In this document: one piece after another, positions 18,109 through 26,843 of the stretch
Position numbering within the stretch: position 1 is the stretch's first letter
Layout: the number at the start of each line of letters is the position of its first letter
Assembly (NCBI GenBank): GCA_018267135.1
Contig: JAFDZA010000018.1
Coordinates: 124,001 to 188,000, forward strand
Length of the DNA stretch: 64,000 bases
Direction of reading: 5' to 3'
From: Bacteroidota bacterium
GTDB taxonomy: Bacteria > Bacteroidota > Bacteroidia > Cytophagales > Cyclobacteriaceae
The notes under the pieces: model-generated
Database searches by the model: none
Told to the model about the DNA's origin: nothing
The model's input: the letters and a program-made list of their open reading frames with translations, nothing else
Made by a program: the position numbers and the translations under genes

Positions 18109-21100
18109 CTATTGCGTTAACTGGAATATCAGTTTAAACCCGCCCCGCGTAGTGGCCCGGTAATACGAATTAGAAACCAGCGGATTGTTGGTGGTGCGTT
18201 CGATGTAAAATTGAATCTGCAATTTTTTGTTTACGGCATAGCTGATGTTAGGTCTGAACTGGAAATTGATATTGCCATTGGTAATGGTGCTGCCCTGGTC
18301 TATTCTTCGCTGAATGGTAGCCGTGCTGGTCAGGCTCATGGTAAGTCGAAAAGTAATATCGTTTTTCAGGGTAATGATGCGGCCGGCATCGCGAAAAGGC
18401 AAGCGCATATTGTTTTTCGTGTACCCCACCTCTACCGACCAGTCTTTTCCGTTTACTTCGGTTATTTGTGCATTGGCCACACTTAGCGAAATATCGCGCT
18501 TGGTTTTGTAGTTAAAGGCAAAGCTTAGTTTGCTTTTGGTTCGCACGTTAATGCCAATGAGTGGGGCAAAGGTTTCACTGATCAGCACCTGGCTGATTAT
18601 ATACACCGGCACCAGTTGGCGGGCCGAATCAGAATTATACTGGCTGGCCACATACGAGCGGTTATAACTTTCCACCGTGCTGGAAACATTTAACTGACTA
18701 AAATTATTATACAGCAACGAGTTGGAATAGTTCGCCACCATATACGATGAGGTATAGGCATGACTAATCAATACTGAAGTAAAGACACTTTTAAAGGGTT
18801 CCAGTTTAGTTAACCCCGAATAATCTAACCGCCAGTTGGGCAACGGGATAGCCGGAAACGGAGAAAGGCCCACCGTTTTGGCCGAACGTCCCGAGTAGGC
18901 GGAGATAAAGGCGGGGATCAATACATCTTGCGACTGGGCATTGTACCCATCGCTGTGATAGGCTTTAAATCTGTTTTGCAAAATAGTGAGGTTACTTTTA
19001 AACTGGTTGAACACATCCGAATTGAGCGAGTTGTTATTCTTAAAAGCGGTAGCCACCGAAATAAATGAAATTTTATACGACCCGCTGCGCGAAGGATTTA
19101 AGCCGGCATAAGCACCTTGCCCGGTTGTATCTCTAAAAATTTCCTGAAATGCTGCATTCGATGTTTTCTTGGCATCGAATTGAACCTTTACATCATTAAA
19201 CGGCTCCATGTTGGCACGCAGACTAAAATCCTTAGTCTGCATTTGCGAAAAAGGAGAGGTCAATTTTTTATTATGTACAATCCATCCGTTGTTGGCTGCC
19301 TTTTGGGCCATAAAAGGATCTTGGTCTCCCAATACAAAGCCAATGCCGGGCGCCATCCACGATTGGTCTAAGCCCAGCAACTTAGGGGTCTTATTAAAGC
19401 CCGACAAAATCGTTCCTTCCGTAACCGTGTAGGTTCCGTTTATGCTGCGCAAAGACATAATCAGGCGCAGCATCGCCTTGAGCAACTTCAGCTCGGGCGG
19501 ATGCGGTATCGTATCTTCCCTTGCTCTCTTCAAACGTTCGGCTTCATTCTTAGGCGGAGGAGGTTTGGGTTTGGGCGAGTTGATGTCTTTTAAAAAACCG
19601 ATCTTGTTATATAACTTAACAATATCCAGCTTTCCGGTAAACGCCTGGTTTCGGGTGTTCTGAATGATGTTACCAATTTTTAAAGAGTCAACCGTTTGAA
19701 GCGGGCCCGCCCGCCAGTTATAGCCCACGGTATATTTATAGTCTGCGCCAATCCAGTTGGTAGCCGGAAATTTATCGAAGGGCAGTGTGTAGGTAGCATT
19801 AATGTTTTGTTCAAAATATTTCATGCGCCCCATTTTTTTCAGGTTCTTCACAATAGAATCTCTGGCCCACTTGGTATTGATGTCGCCATAGGGTTCATCT
19901 ATAATAGCATTTACGGTGGCGTTGTAATCTACCTTCAGCGATTTAGTGAGCGACCAGGTAAAATTATAATACCGGTTGAAGGTGAAGTATTTTTGAAAAT
20001 TAGGCAACTGGGTGGCAGCCGTAGAATTATTGTTGCGATAGGCAACTTTATTAAACGATCGTTCTAACTCGGCCCGCACCGAAATGTTGGAAGGTACCGG
20101 GTTAAAATTAAAATCTTTAAGTAACTGCAGGTATTTGGAAGACGTAAACTTTACATTCTTCAGTGGCTGCACGCCTTTAAACTTCGATTGAAACTGCCAC
20201 CCCACGGCTCCCTTCACATTTTTGCGTGTGTTCTGAAGCAAATTAAAATTGTGCTGATTGGCTTCGGTGTAGAGATACGTAAACGTAAAATTTTCAATAT
20301 CGTAAATGTGGTTGACGGCATCTTTTTTTACTTTCATTTTCCGGACGTTCGTAAAGTTGATGCTTTTTCGGGTGGAAATATCGCGTATCTCATTCAGGTA
20401 TGCCTTCCGTTGTGCATCTGTGCTGTACGCATTCAAAGCGGCATTAATCCGCAGGTCGGGGTTAGCCGGATCATATTTCGGATCTATGATGATACTTTCG
20501 TAACTGAAGAACATCGGAATTTTTAGTCCGGTATTGCGAGGCAAAAGTTTATCGAGATTCAGGTTCATCGAAATATCAAATTGATTGGTATTTGAGCGGG
20601 CGCGTTCAAAAATTTTTGTTTGCACCCCGCCATAGCCAAATCCTATGTGCCGGTACGAGCCTGTTACCGTACCCAGGTCGGCCAGTTTGGCGCTCATTAC
20701 CAGGTTGGCGGCCCACCCGGGTGTTTGGTCAAAACCCGACAAGCGCAACTCGTCTGCCCACATACACACATCATAACTTCGGCCGTCATCACGCGGGTTT
20801 CGAATACCAATCATAATCATCCGCAGTTGGCTCAGATCGGGTCGTCCCATGATGCGGATAGAGTGTTTGCCATCGGCTAAAAGCTGAGGGCCATATTGTG
20901 GATAGGGAACGGTAAGCGGATAAGCAGCCCGGTCGCGCTGGATTTTCAATGCATATAAATCATCCAGCGCCAGGTCTATCTGGTTTTGTTCGGGCCATAC
21001 TTCACCCTGTGTATTGGTATTGGGGGGCGTAACAGTTAATGGAAGCTGTACTTCATAATAATTCTGATCCCAGTCTGTGCCAATGCGCAAGAAGCCGATG

Positions 21101-24100
21101 GTTTGATTATTCTTTACCAGCGGGCCATGCAAACTGATAAACATTTTAATGCGTTTGTAGTTAAACAAATCCATCGTTACGTTTTTGTAAATAGCGCGCG
21201 CATCGCCATCGGGCAAGCCGGTAACACACAACTGCACCGACTGTTCATTTAGCCTGCGCTGCACAACAGACGTTACATCATAGTCGCGGGCTAACGGAGG
21301 CACATAGCCCGGCTTGTTATTATCGGGCTGCCCATTTTCTTCTACGTTTACGGTCGATACGGTGAAGTTGTCGTAATTCGGCTCGGGCACTTCCATCAGG
21401 GTAGATTCAAGCAGACTTCCGGTGTATTGCCTCCACCGTTGCCCCACTAATCTAAAGTTTACCATACGCAGCACCACCGGCTGGCTAAATCCTGCCATAA
21501 CCATACGCAGGTATTTAATGGTTTTAAATCCGTTTATTTCTCCCACTTGCGAGTCGAAGTTGCGGATGGGGATGCGGAATAAATACCAGGTTACCCCGGG
21601 AAAAGCCGCAGGCGAAATTTTATCAACGATGTATTTGTTGCCCACCTGAAGTTGGTTAGGCCGCAGGTTGATGTTGTAAACGTAATAGTCTTCTACATCT
21701 GTCAGCGTGTTGTCGCCATTAATGTCTTCATTGTCGGGCAGGGTTGAGCCGGAAGCCGAATATGCTGAGGTGCCCGATACGATAGGCGAGTTATTTTCTA
21801 ATCCGTTGTAATTTTTATAGCGCTGTATAATTTGGGTTTTATTATTATCATAGTCGGGGCCGAGGTAATATTGAAAATCATCAGCCGATGGGTCTTTGAG
21901 GATGATGGGCTGAGCAGCCGGAGTAACGGTGCTTATAAAGTTTTGAAACTTAGGGTCGGTCGCTTCTTTGGTGCTGCTCAATCCATCCAGCCCCACATCT
22001 TGGTTTGCCCGTGAGGTGGGCGAATTATCAAATGCATTATTTACGTATTGTTTGTTGGTAATATATCCCCACGAACTGTTGGTGTAAACGTTGCTTGAAT
22101 TGAGGTTTCCATCGGTGGGCAATCCGTTTTCAAAAGCCTGCTCATTGTCGTGGCCTACATCTTCCGAAACATTTCCGAGGTGGAAAATTAAATTTCCTCC
22201 GGTGGTGTTATTGGTATTCACCACTCCATCTTGCACGACTCCATTCGAGCCGCCAATAAACGGATCCATCATCCAAAACTCAAGGTATTCAATATTGGCC
22301 GCATCAAAATCAACATTGGTGCGGATGGCCGTAGTAATACCTGCCCAGTTATTGGTGGGGGCCTGCAGGGAGGCATCGGCATTCAGGTTAGGGTTATAGT
22401 TATAGGGACCGCGCTCGGAGGGGAAGTAGGCCACATTCAGCACCGGCTGATAAAAATTGCCCACGTAGTTATCGAAGTAGGGAAAGATTTCGCGGGGTGC
22501 TACCGGCCGTTGGTAGTGGTTGTTTAAATTAATATTGGGGGGAGCAAAAGAGCTTCCACCCGACACATAGAAAATATTGTCTATCTGAAACCACGCCATC
22601 TTGGCGCGCAGATAACCGGAGCGCAAGTTGTTCATTGCTCCATTGGTTTGATCATAAGCTGACTCGCGTGGGGTAGAAGCCAGCTTCCAGGCCTGAGGCG
22701 ATAGTAAACTGTAAGGCGTGGCGGCATTTTCAAAGTCATCAATAAATGACGTGGCCTGCCCCTGCACTTTGTTAGACGAACCCGGCAGCAACTGGGCAAA
22801 CTCGGCATTCATGGTAAAGGTAGATGGCTCTTTGGTTTGAAGAAACGGAAGGGCATCTACCATTTTGGTAAGCACCCGCGAGTTTTTTTTCATATTGATA
22901 TCCAGCCCGTATTGAAAATTGCGGGCCGGTTCGTTGCCAATGAGGTTACGGGTAATGAGCGGGCGTTCGTTGTAATACAAAAATGTTCCGCCAATGTTTA
23001 CATCATCACTTAATTTATAATCGAGGCGGGTTCCCAGCAGCGAGCGTGTTTGAAATGAAAACGGATCTTGCTGTTCGTACGTAATATCCAGATCTTTTCC
23101 CGAGCTCAAGATCCCTTCGTTTAGAATCGTAACCTTACCGAAAGTATAATCCACCGTAAAGTCAACACCTTCGCGCAAAGGCGTACCGCCCGAATATACT
23201 TTTACCGAGCCATGGGTAAGGCTGAAAGCGCCCTGTATAATAATATCGCGGCCGGTGCCGGCTCTAAAACTTCCGGTAAAGAAGAATTTATTTTTAGTAT
23301 TGACTAATACCGCTTCGGCCTGAGTGGTGTGGTACAGCGTGTCGTACAAATATTTGTTTAATAAGAACGCTCTCATGTCGGGGTTCGATTCAAACTTGGG
23401 GCCGAACAGATACTTGAGCCCGTCATTAAAAGGTTCTACAAATGGCACGATCAACAATCCGGATGCCGAGTTTACGGTAATGCCTTCGAGGTAATCGAAG
23501 TTGCCATCGGGTTGTGGATCACCATAAGGATTGAGCCGGTCCATACCCATTACCGAAATGAGTTGCTGCTGTCGTACGGGGGCATCTCCATCCTGCAACT
23601 GTGGGTTGTCTATACCGGTGCGGTCGTCACGGTAGATCACACGCAGCTGAAAGCCATCTTTGGTAAGATTGGTTACGCCCAGATTGTAAATATTTTTCAT
23701 CATCAGCTTCCAGGTAGGAAAAATATTTCCCACGCTGTCTTTGATGTTGATAGCCCGGGGCCGGAGCAACTTCATGTAGATCACATCATTGGTGGGGCTG
23801 TTCGAATAATCTTCTGTCATCTGCCCCACTTTGTAACTGTGCCCATTGTAAGTGTATTCGTACGACACGGCCAGGGCTTCGTCATTTTGCAGCTTGCGCT
23901 GAAGGGTAACATAACCCAGTTGGGCATTGAGCGTGTACTCAGTTGGGCTTAGTTTACGCGCACTTTGTAAGCGCTCGAAATCATATCCTTGTTTCAGCCC
24001 TTTAGAGGTGAGTGCGTTTACTACCGAAGAACTATTCGCACTGATCCCCTGCATGGTCAGCATATCGTATAGTGTATTCGACTCGAGGCCGTACGAAGGT

Positions 24101-25308
24101 TTGGGGTAAGCAGGCGGGGTGTTGTTTCCCGCTTTTTGGGCGATCACATTCTTGCGATAAATTTTATCGGTTTCGCCCATATCCATAAAAGCTACTACAT
24201 CGCGCAATGATTGCGTATCGTTTTGGCGGTTGATGGAGTACACTTCAATACGTGTAATGTTTAACCCGGACGATATCTGGCCGGGGATGTCGGTAGCCCA
24301 GTGGTAAAAATTATCGCGGAAGAATTGCGACAGAAAAAAATGGCGGTTGTCGTCATAATTGGAAGCGATGATTTCAAACGGGCGGCCTTGCGACACTCCG
24401 TTGCCGCTGCCCGAAATATGAATGGTAGATTGTTTGCCGCGCTGGGTGGTAGCCATAACAGTGGCCGTCAGTTTTCCAAACTGCAACTGAGCTTTCACAC
24501 CAAATAAATTTTGCGCTCCTTTTATCAAACTGTTGTTCAGCGGCAGGCTTACATTTCCGATCTCCAGTTTTTTTAATAAATCTTCTTTCAGCCCGGAGTA
24601 TTCCACTTTCATGGTGTTCTGAAAATCGAATGAGTTGTTGGTATCAAAGTTGGTGGCGATCTTGAGTTTCTCTCCCACCTTGCCTTGCACGCTCAGCTGT
24701 ATTTGTTGATTAAACTCCAACCCTCCGTTGCGCTGCTGGCGAATGGGGATAGACGGGTTCTGAATTTTTTGAAACGATCCGCCCAAGTCGAGGGTTACAT
24801 TTCCTTTGGGGGTCAGTTCTACATAGCTTCCTCCAAAAATCCGGTCTAGCACGGGGCTCAGGTAAATTTTGGGCAGCAGGTTGCGCCCGCTCACGGCACT
24901 CTCCCCATCCAGTGCCAAACTTTTGCTTTGGTAGTAATTTTTACGGAAAGATACATCTTGCTGTTGAGAGAAATCTTTAAACGGCATAGACGAGTTGGGG
25001 CGGTAGCGCACATTGCCTACGTTTTCATAAATGTTGTAGCGCATCCCCGAGTCGAGGGTAATCTCGGTATTGAGGTTTTTAGGGTCTTTCAGGTAAAGCG
25101 GAGATGCGGTGGTGGGGTTAGAAAACGGGTCGCCATGCCGGTCGCGCAGACGGAAGTTAGGCAAGTATGGGTTGAGGAACTGAAGCCGGGTAGAGTCTCT
25201 CTTCTTTACCTTAAGTGAATCTTGTGCGTGCGCAACCAACGGCCAGCCTGCCGAAAGGCACAGCACCAGTCCTACGATGGCCTGTATTTTCCGTTGCAAT
25301 TCCCTCAA
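18109..25308 (-). CDS. sprA: SprA/Sov, type IX secretion translocon channel
   Basis: A 2399-residue outer-membrane protein, within the normal SprA range (about 2300-2500). The N terminus carries a signal peptide ending near AHAQ. Most of the protein alternates aromatic-rich strands, as expected for the giant 36-strand barrel; FIDDFENA (about residue 855) and SPQAWKLASTP are SprA hallmarks. The C-terminal third contains long periplasmic and barrel segments and ends with the strand FKLIFQLTQ. It forms the pore through which T9SS cargo leaves the cell. The likely start is TTG at 25308, 6 bases after the ruvA stop; no ATG precedes the signal peptide. The frame is uninterrupted. Confidence 0.95.
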   Translation of the reverse strand: MRELQRKIQAIVGLVLCLSAGWPLVAHAQDSLKVKKRDSTRLQFLNPYLPNFRLRDRHGDPFSNPTTASPLYLKDPKNLNTEITLDSGMRYNIYENVGNVRYRPNSSMPFKDFSQQQDVSFRKNYYQSKSLALDGESAVSGRNLLPKIYLSPVLDRIFGGSYVELTPKGNVTLDLGGSFQKIQNPSIPIRQQRNGGLEFNQQIQLSVQGKVGEKLKIATNFDTNNSFDFQNTMKVEYSGLKEDLLKKLEIGNVSLPLNNSLIKGAQNLFGVKAQLQFGKLTATVMATTQRGKQSTIHISGSGNGVSQGRPFEIIASNYDDNRHFFLSQFFRDNFYHWATDIPGQISSGLNITRIEVYSINRQNDTQSLRDVVAFMDMGETDKIYRKNVIAQKAGNNTPPAYPKPSYGLESNTLYDMLTMQGISANSSSVVNALTSKGLKQGYDFERLQSARKLSPTEYTLNAQLGYVTLQRKLQNDEALAVSYEYTYNGHSYKVGQMTEDYSNSPTNDVIYMKLLRPRAINIKDSVGNIFPTWKLMMKNIYNLGVTNLTKDGFQLRVIYRDDRTGIDNPQLQDGDAPVRQQQLISVMGMDRLNPYGDPQPDGNFDYLEGITVNSASGLLIVPFVEPFNDGLKYLFGPKFESNPDMRAFLLNKYLYDTLYHTTQAEAVLVNTKNKFFFTGSFRAGTGRDIIIQGAFSLTHGSVKVYSGGTPLREGVDFTVDYTFGKVTILNEGILSSGKDLDITYEQQDPFSFQTRSLLGTRLDYKLSDDVNIGGTFLYYNERPLITRNLIGNEPARNFQYGLDINMKKNSRVLTKMVDALPFLQTKEPSTFTMNAEFAQLLPGSSNKVQGQATSFIDDFENAATPYSLLSPQAWKLASTPRESAYDQTNGAMNNLRSGYLRAKMAWFQIDNIFYVSGGSSFAPPNINLNNHYQRPVAPREIFPYFDNYVGNFYQPVLNVAYFPSERGPYNYNPNLNADASLQAPTNNWAGITTAIRTNVDFDAANIEYLEFWMMDPFIGGSNGVVQDGVVNTNNTTGGNLIFHLGNVSEDVGHDNEQAFENGLPTDGNLNSSNVYTNSSWGYITNKQYVNNAFDNSPTSRANQDVGLDGLSSTKEATDPKFQNFISTVTPAAQPIILKDPSADDFQYYLGPDYDNNKTQIIQRYKNYNGLENNSPIVSGTSAYSASGSTLPDNEDINGDNTLTDVEDYYVYNINLRPNQLQVGNKYIVDKISPAAFPGVTWYLFRIPIRNFDSQVGEINGFKTIKYLRMVMAGFSQPVVLRMVNFRLVGQRWRQYTGSLLESTLMEVPEPNYDNFTVSTVNVEENGQPDNNKPGYVPPLARDYDVTSVVQRRLNEQSVQLCVTGLPDGDARAIYKNVTMDLFNYKRIKMFISLHGPLVKNNQTIGFLRIGTDWDQNYYEVQLPLTVTPPNTNTQGEVWPEQNQIDLALDDLYALKIQRDRAAYPLTVPYPQYGPQLLADGKHSIRIMGRPDLSQLRMIMIGIRNPRDDGRSYDVCMWADELRLSGFDQTPGWAANLVMSAKLADLGTVTGSYRHIGFGYGGVQTKIFERARSNTNQFDISMNLNLDKLLPRNTGLKIPMFFSYESIIIDPKYDPANPDLRINAALNAYSTDAQRKAYLNEIRDISTRKSINFTNVRKMKVKKDAVNHIYDIENFTFTYLYTEANQHNFNLLQNTRKNVKGAVGWQFQSKFKGVQPLKNVKFTSSKYLQLLKDFNFNPVPSNISVRAELERSFNKVAYRNNNSTAATQLPNFQKYFTFNRYYNFTWSLTKSLKVDYNATVNAIIDEPYGDINTKWARDSIVKNLKKMGRMKYFEQNINATYTLPFDKFPATNWIGADYKYTVGYNWRAGPLQTVDSLKIGNIIQNTRNQAFTGKLDIVKLYNKIGFLKDINSPKPKPPPPKNEAERLKRAREDTIPHPPELKLLKAMLRLIMSLRSINGTYTVTEGTILSGFNKTPKLLGLDQSWMAPGIGFVLGDQDPFMAQKAANNGWIVHNKKLTSPFSQMQTKDFSLRANMEPFNDVKVQFDAKKTSNAAFQEIFRDTTGQGAYAGLNPSRSGSYKISFISVATAFKNNNSLNSDVFNQFKSNLTILQNRFKAYHSDGYNAQSQDVLIPAFISAYSGRSAKTVGLSPFPAIPLPNWRLDYSGLTKLEPFKSVFTSVLISHAYTSSYMVANYSNSLLYNNFSQLNVSSTVESYNRSYVASQYNSDSARQLVPVYIISQVLISETFAPLIGINVRTKSKLSFAFNYKTKRDISLSVANAQITEVNGKDWSVEVGYTKNNMRLPFRDAGRIITLKNDITFRLTMSLTSTATIQRRIDQGSTITNGNINFQFRPNISYAVNKKLQIQFYIERTTNNPLVSNSYYRATTRGGFKLIFQLTQ

Positions 25309-25314
25309 ACGTAT

Positions 25315-25905
25315 TTAGGCGGTTTTTAATGCTTGTTTCACCAGCTCCTCCAGGCTTATAGCCCCTCCCGTTTTCTTTAAGAGGATATCTATACTCCGCT
25401 CGGCCTGCGCCTTGCTAATGCCTAGTGTAACCAGAGCAGTTAACGCTTCGCTTCGCATGGTATTGCGCGAAATACCTGAAATTCCTGCTCCTTCTTCCAG
25501 CGTTTCTTTTTTCAGTTTATCCTTCAGTTCAAGGATGAGGCGCTGAGCGGTTTTGCCGCCAATTCCTTTCACTGCCTGAAGAGCCGCAGAGTTTTCGTGC
25601 ACAATGGCCGATTTTAATTCATCCGGGGGCATATAGCTGAGCACTACTAAGGCGGTGCTGGGTCCAATCCCGTTCACTGAAATGAGCATCTGAAACATTT
25701 GTTTTTCGGCTTCGGTGGCAAAGCCGTAAAGCACGTGGGCGTCTTCCCGCACGTGCAGGTAAGTGGCCAGCTTAATTTCTTCACGGTCTTTAATTTCGGA
25801 AAATGTATTCAGCGAGATGCCTACCTGGTAACCGATGCCATTCACTTCAATAATAGCGTGGGTAGGTTCTTTGTAAACGAGCTTTCCCTTGAGGTAGGCA
25901 ATCAT
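25315..25905 (-). CDS. ruvA: Holliday junction branch migration protein RuvA
   Basis: A 196-residue RuvA: N-terminal OB fold (MIAYLKGKLVY onward), two helix-hairpin-helix motifs (LISVNGIGPSTALVVLS and LQAVKGIGGKTAQRLIL) and a C-terminal UBA-like RuvB-binding domain (about 145-196). It binds four-way junctions and loads RuvB. It lies 6 bases upstream of sprA, a conserved Bacteroidota arrangement, and probably shares its transcript. Confidence 0.96.
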   Translation of the reverse strand: MIAYLKGKLVYKEPTHAIIEVNGIGYQVGISLNTFSEIKDREEIKLATYLHVREDAHVLYGFATEAEKQMFQMLISVNGIGPSTALVVLSYMPPDELKSAIVHENSAALQAVKGIGGKTAQRLILELKDKLKKETLEEGAGISGISRNTMRSEALTALVTLGISKAQAERSIDILLKKTGGAISLEELVKQALKTA

Positions 25906-26215
25906 CAGGTTAAAAAATAGGTTTAAATAAAGGGAGAAAATTAATCAATTTTTAAGTGACAAGTCAATATGGCAAAAAACAATATGGCTTGTTATTATTT
26001 CGTTTCGTGTTTGTGGTGGCTTGGGCTTAGAGTGTGCATGGCAATGACGTTAGGAATGCCAAGACCGACCTGCTGCGACATGTCCTTGAAACTGATTGTT
26101 TGAACGAAGATAGAAATCTTCCGCTACCCTTCGCCCGGCCATAGCGCAAACACACTATTGACTGCATGCCCTTCACCTCTATATTTATCCACGTGTCCAG
26201 TCACAATGAGTCAAT
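25906..26215. other. 310-base non-coding stretch with hairpins
   Basis: No reading frame of note. The sequence differs in style from its flanks: it contains the hairpin GAAGAT-agaa-ATCTTC (26106-26121), the inverted repeat TGGCA...TGCCA around GTTAGG (about 26039-26062), and short mixed-composition blocks. It lies directly downstream of the AT-rich gene at 26216-26632. It could be a remnant of a mobile or cassette-like unit, but no transposase, integrase or clear terminal repeat is visible. Confidence 0.4.
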
Positions 26216-26632
26216 TTACTCAATAGGAACAATAATTCTGTTCTTAGTCTCTGTTGACCATTGAACTTGCCATACCTTTCCATCTTGTTGGTCAAGTAAA
26301 ATAAAGTTGTACATGTTTTGAGTTGGATAAAGAGTAAACCTGTCGTTTGATTCATTGTCTAAAGTCACAAGAGATATCAAGTTTAAATAAACTTCGTGAC
26401 GATTATCCCCTTGCACATCAAATTGTACTTGCCACATTTGTCCGTTTCGTGTATTCAATTTTATAAAAGTCCACATGTTTTGTGTCGGGAAAAGTCGATA
26501 TGTAACAGCACTCGGTGTAGTCACATGATTTATTTTTGGACTTTCAACTGCTTGAACATTTGATTGACGGAATTGCGAAAAAGATGTCAAATTGATGCTC
26601 AAAAAAAATATAATTGTCAAAGTCGTTTTCAT
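26216..26632 (-). CDS. Small secreted protein with a tandem PTQNMW...WQVQ repeat
   Basis: A 138-residue protein with a cleavable signal peptide (ending near TSFSQ). The mature part holds two copies of one unit of about 45 residues: LFPTQNMWTFIKLNTRNGQ MWQVQF and LYPTQNMYNFILLDQQDGK VWQVQW, each a predicted beta-hairpin. Family not recognised beyond this repeat. It uses ATG at 26632; a TTG two codons earlier is possible. The coding sequence is visibly richer in A/T than neighbours and stands alone between two non-coding stretches, suggesting acquisition by transfer. Confidence 0.65.
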   Translation of the reverse strand: MKTTLTIIFFLSINLTSFSQFRQSNVQAVESPKINHVTTPSAVTYRLFPTQNMWTFIKLNTRNGQMWQVQFDVQGDNRHEVYLNLISLVTLDNESNDRFTLYPTQNMYNFILLDQQDGKVWQVQWSTETKNRIIVPIE

Positions 26633-26782
26633 TGTCAACTTAATTATTTTTTCTTACAGACCTCTTAATTTTTTTGTCTCATGCTTACACCCAAGGGTTT
26701 AGGTATTGCCGAAGGTGGGGTTATCTATTATTTTGAGTCTTGAGTTTTAGCGTGTCAGCAAATAGCAGCTTACTCATTTATT

Positions 26783-26843
26783 AATGCACCCTTTTCAATC
26801 CCGGCACCATCACATATAGATTGCCGTGCGCGTCACCGCTAAT
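26783..26843 (-). other. Possible gene remnant after the M28 peptidase stop
   Basis: Directly behind the TAA of the M28 peptidase the same frame continues for 20 codons (including GDAHGNLYVMVPGLKRVH) to a second TAA. The peptide looks like the last blade of a beta-propeller rather than anything expected of M28 enzymes. It may be the leftover 3' end of a deleted gene, or chance. Confidence 0.2.

Noticed and set aside
25906..26215. Integron attC site or insertion sequence
   Set aside because: A GTTAGG core and short inverted repeats are present, but no partner core site, integrase, transposase or target duplication could be found.
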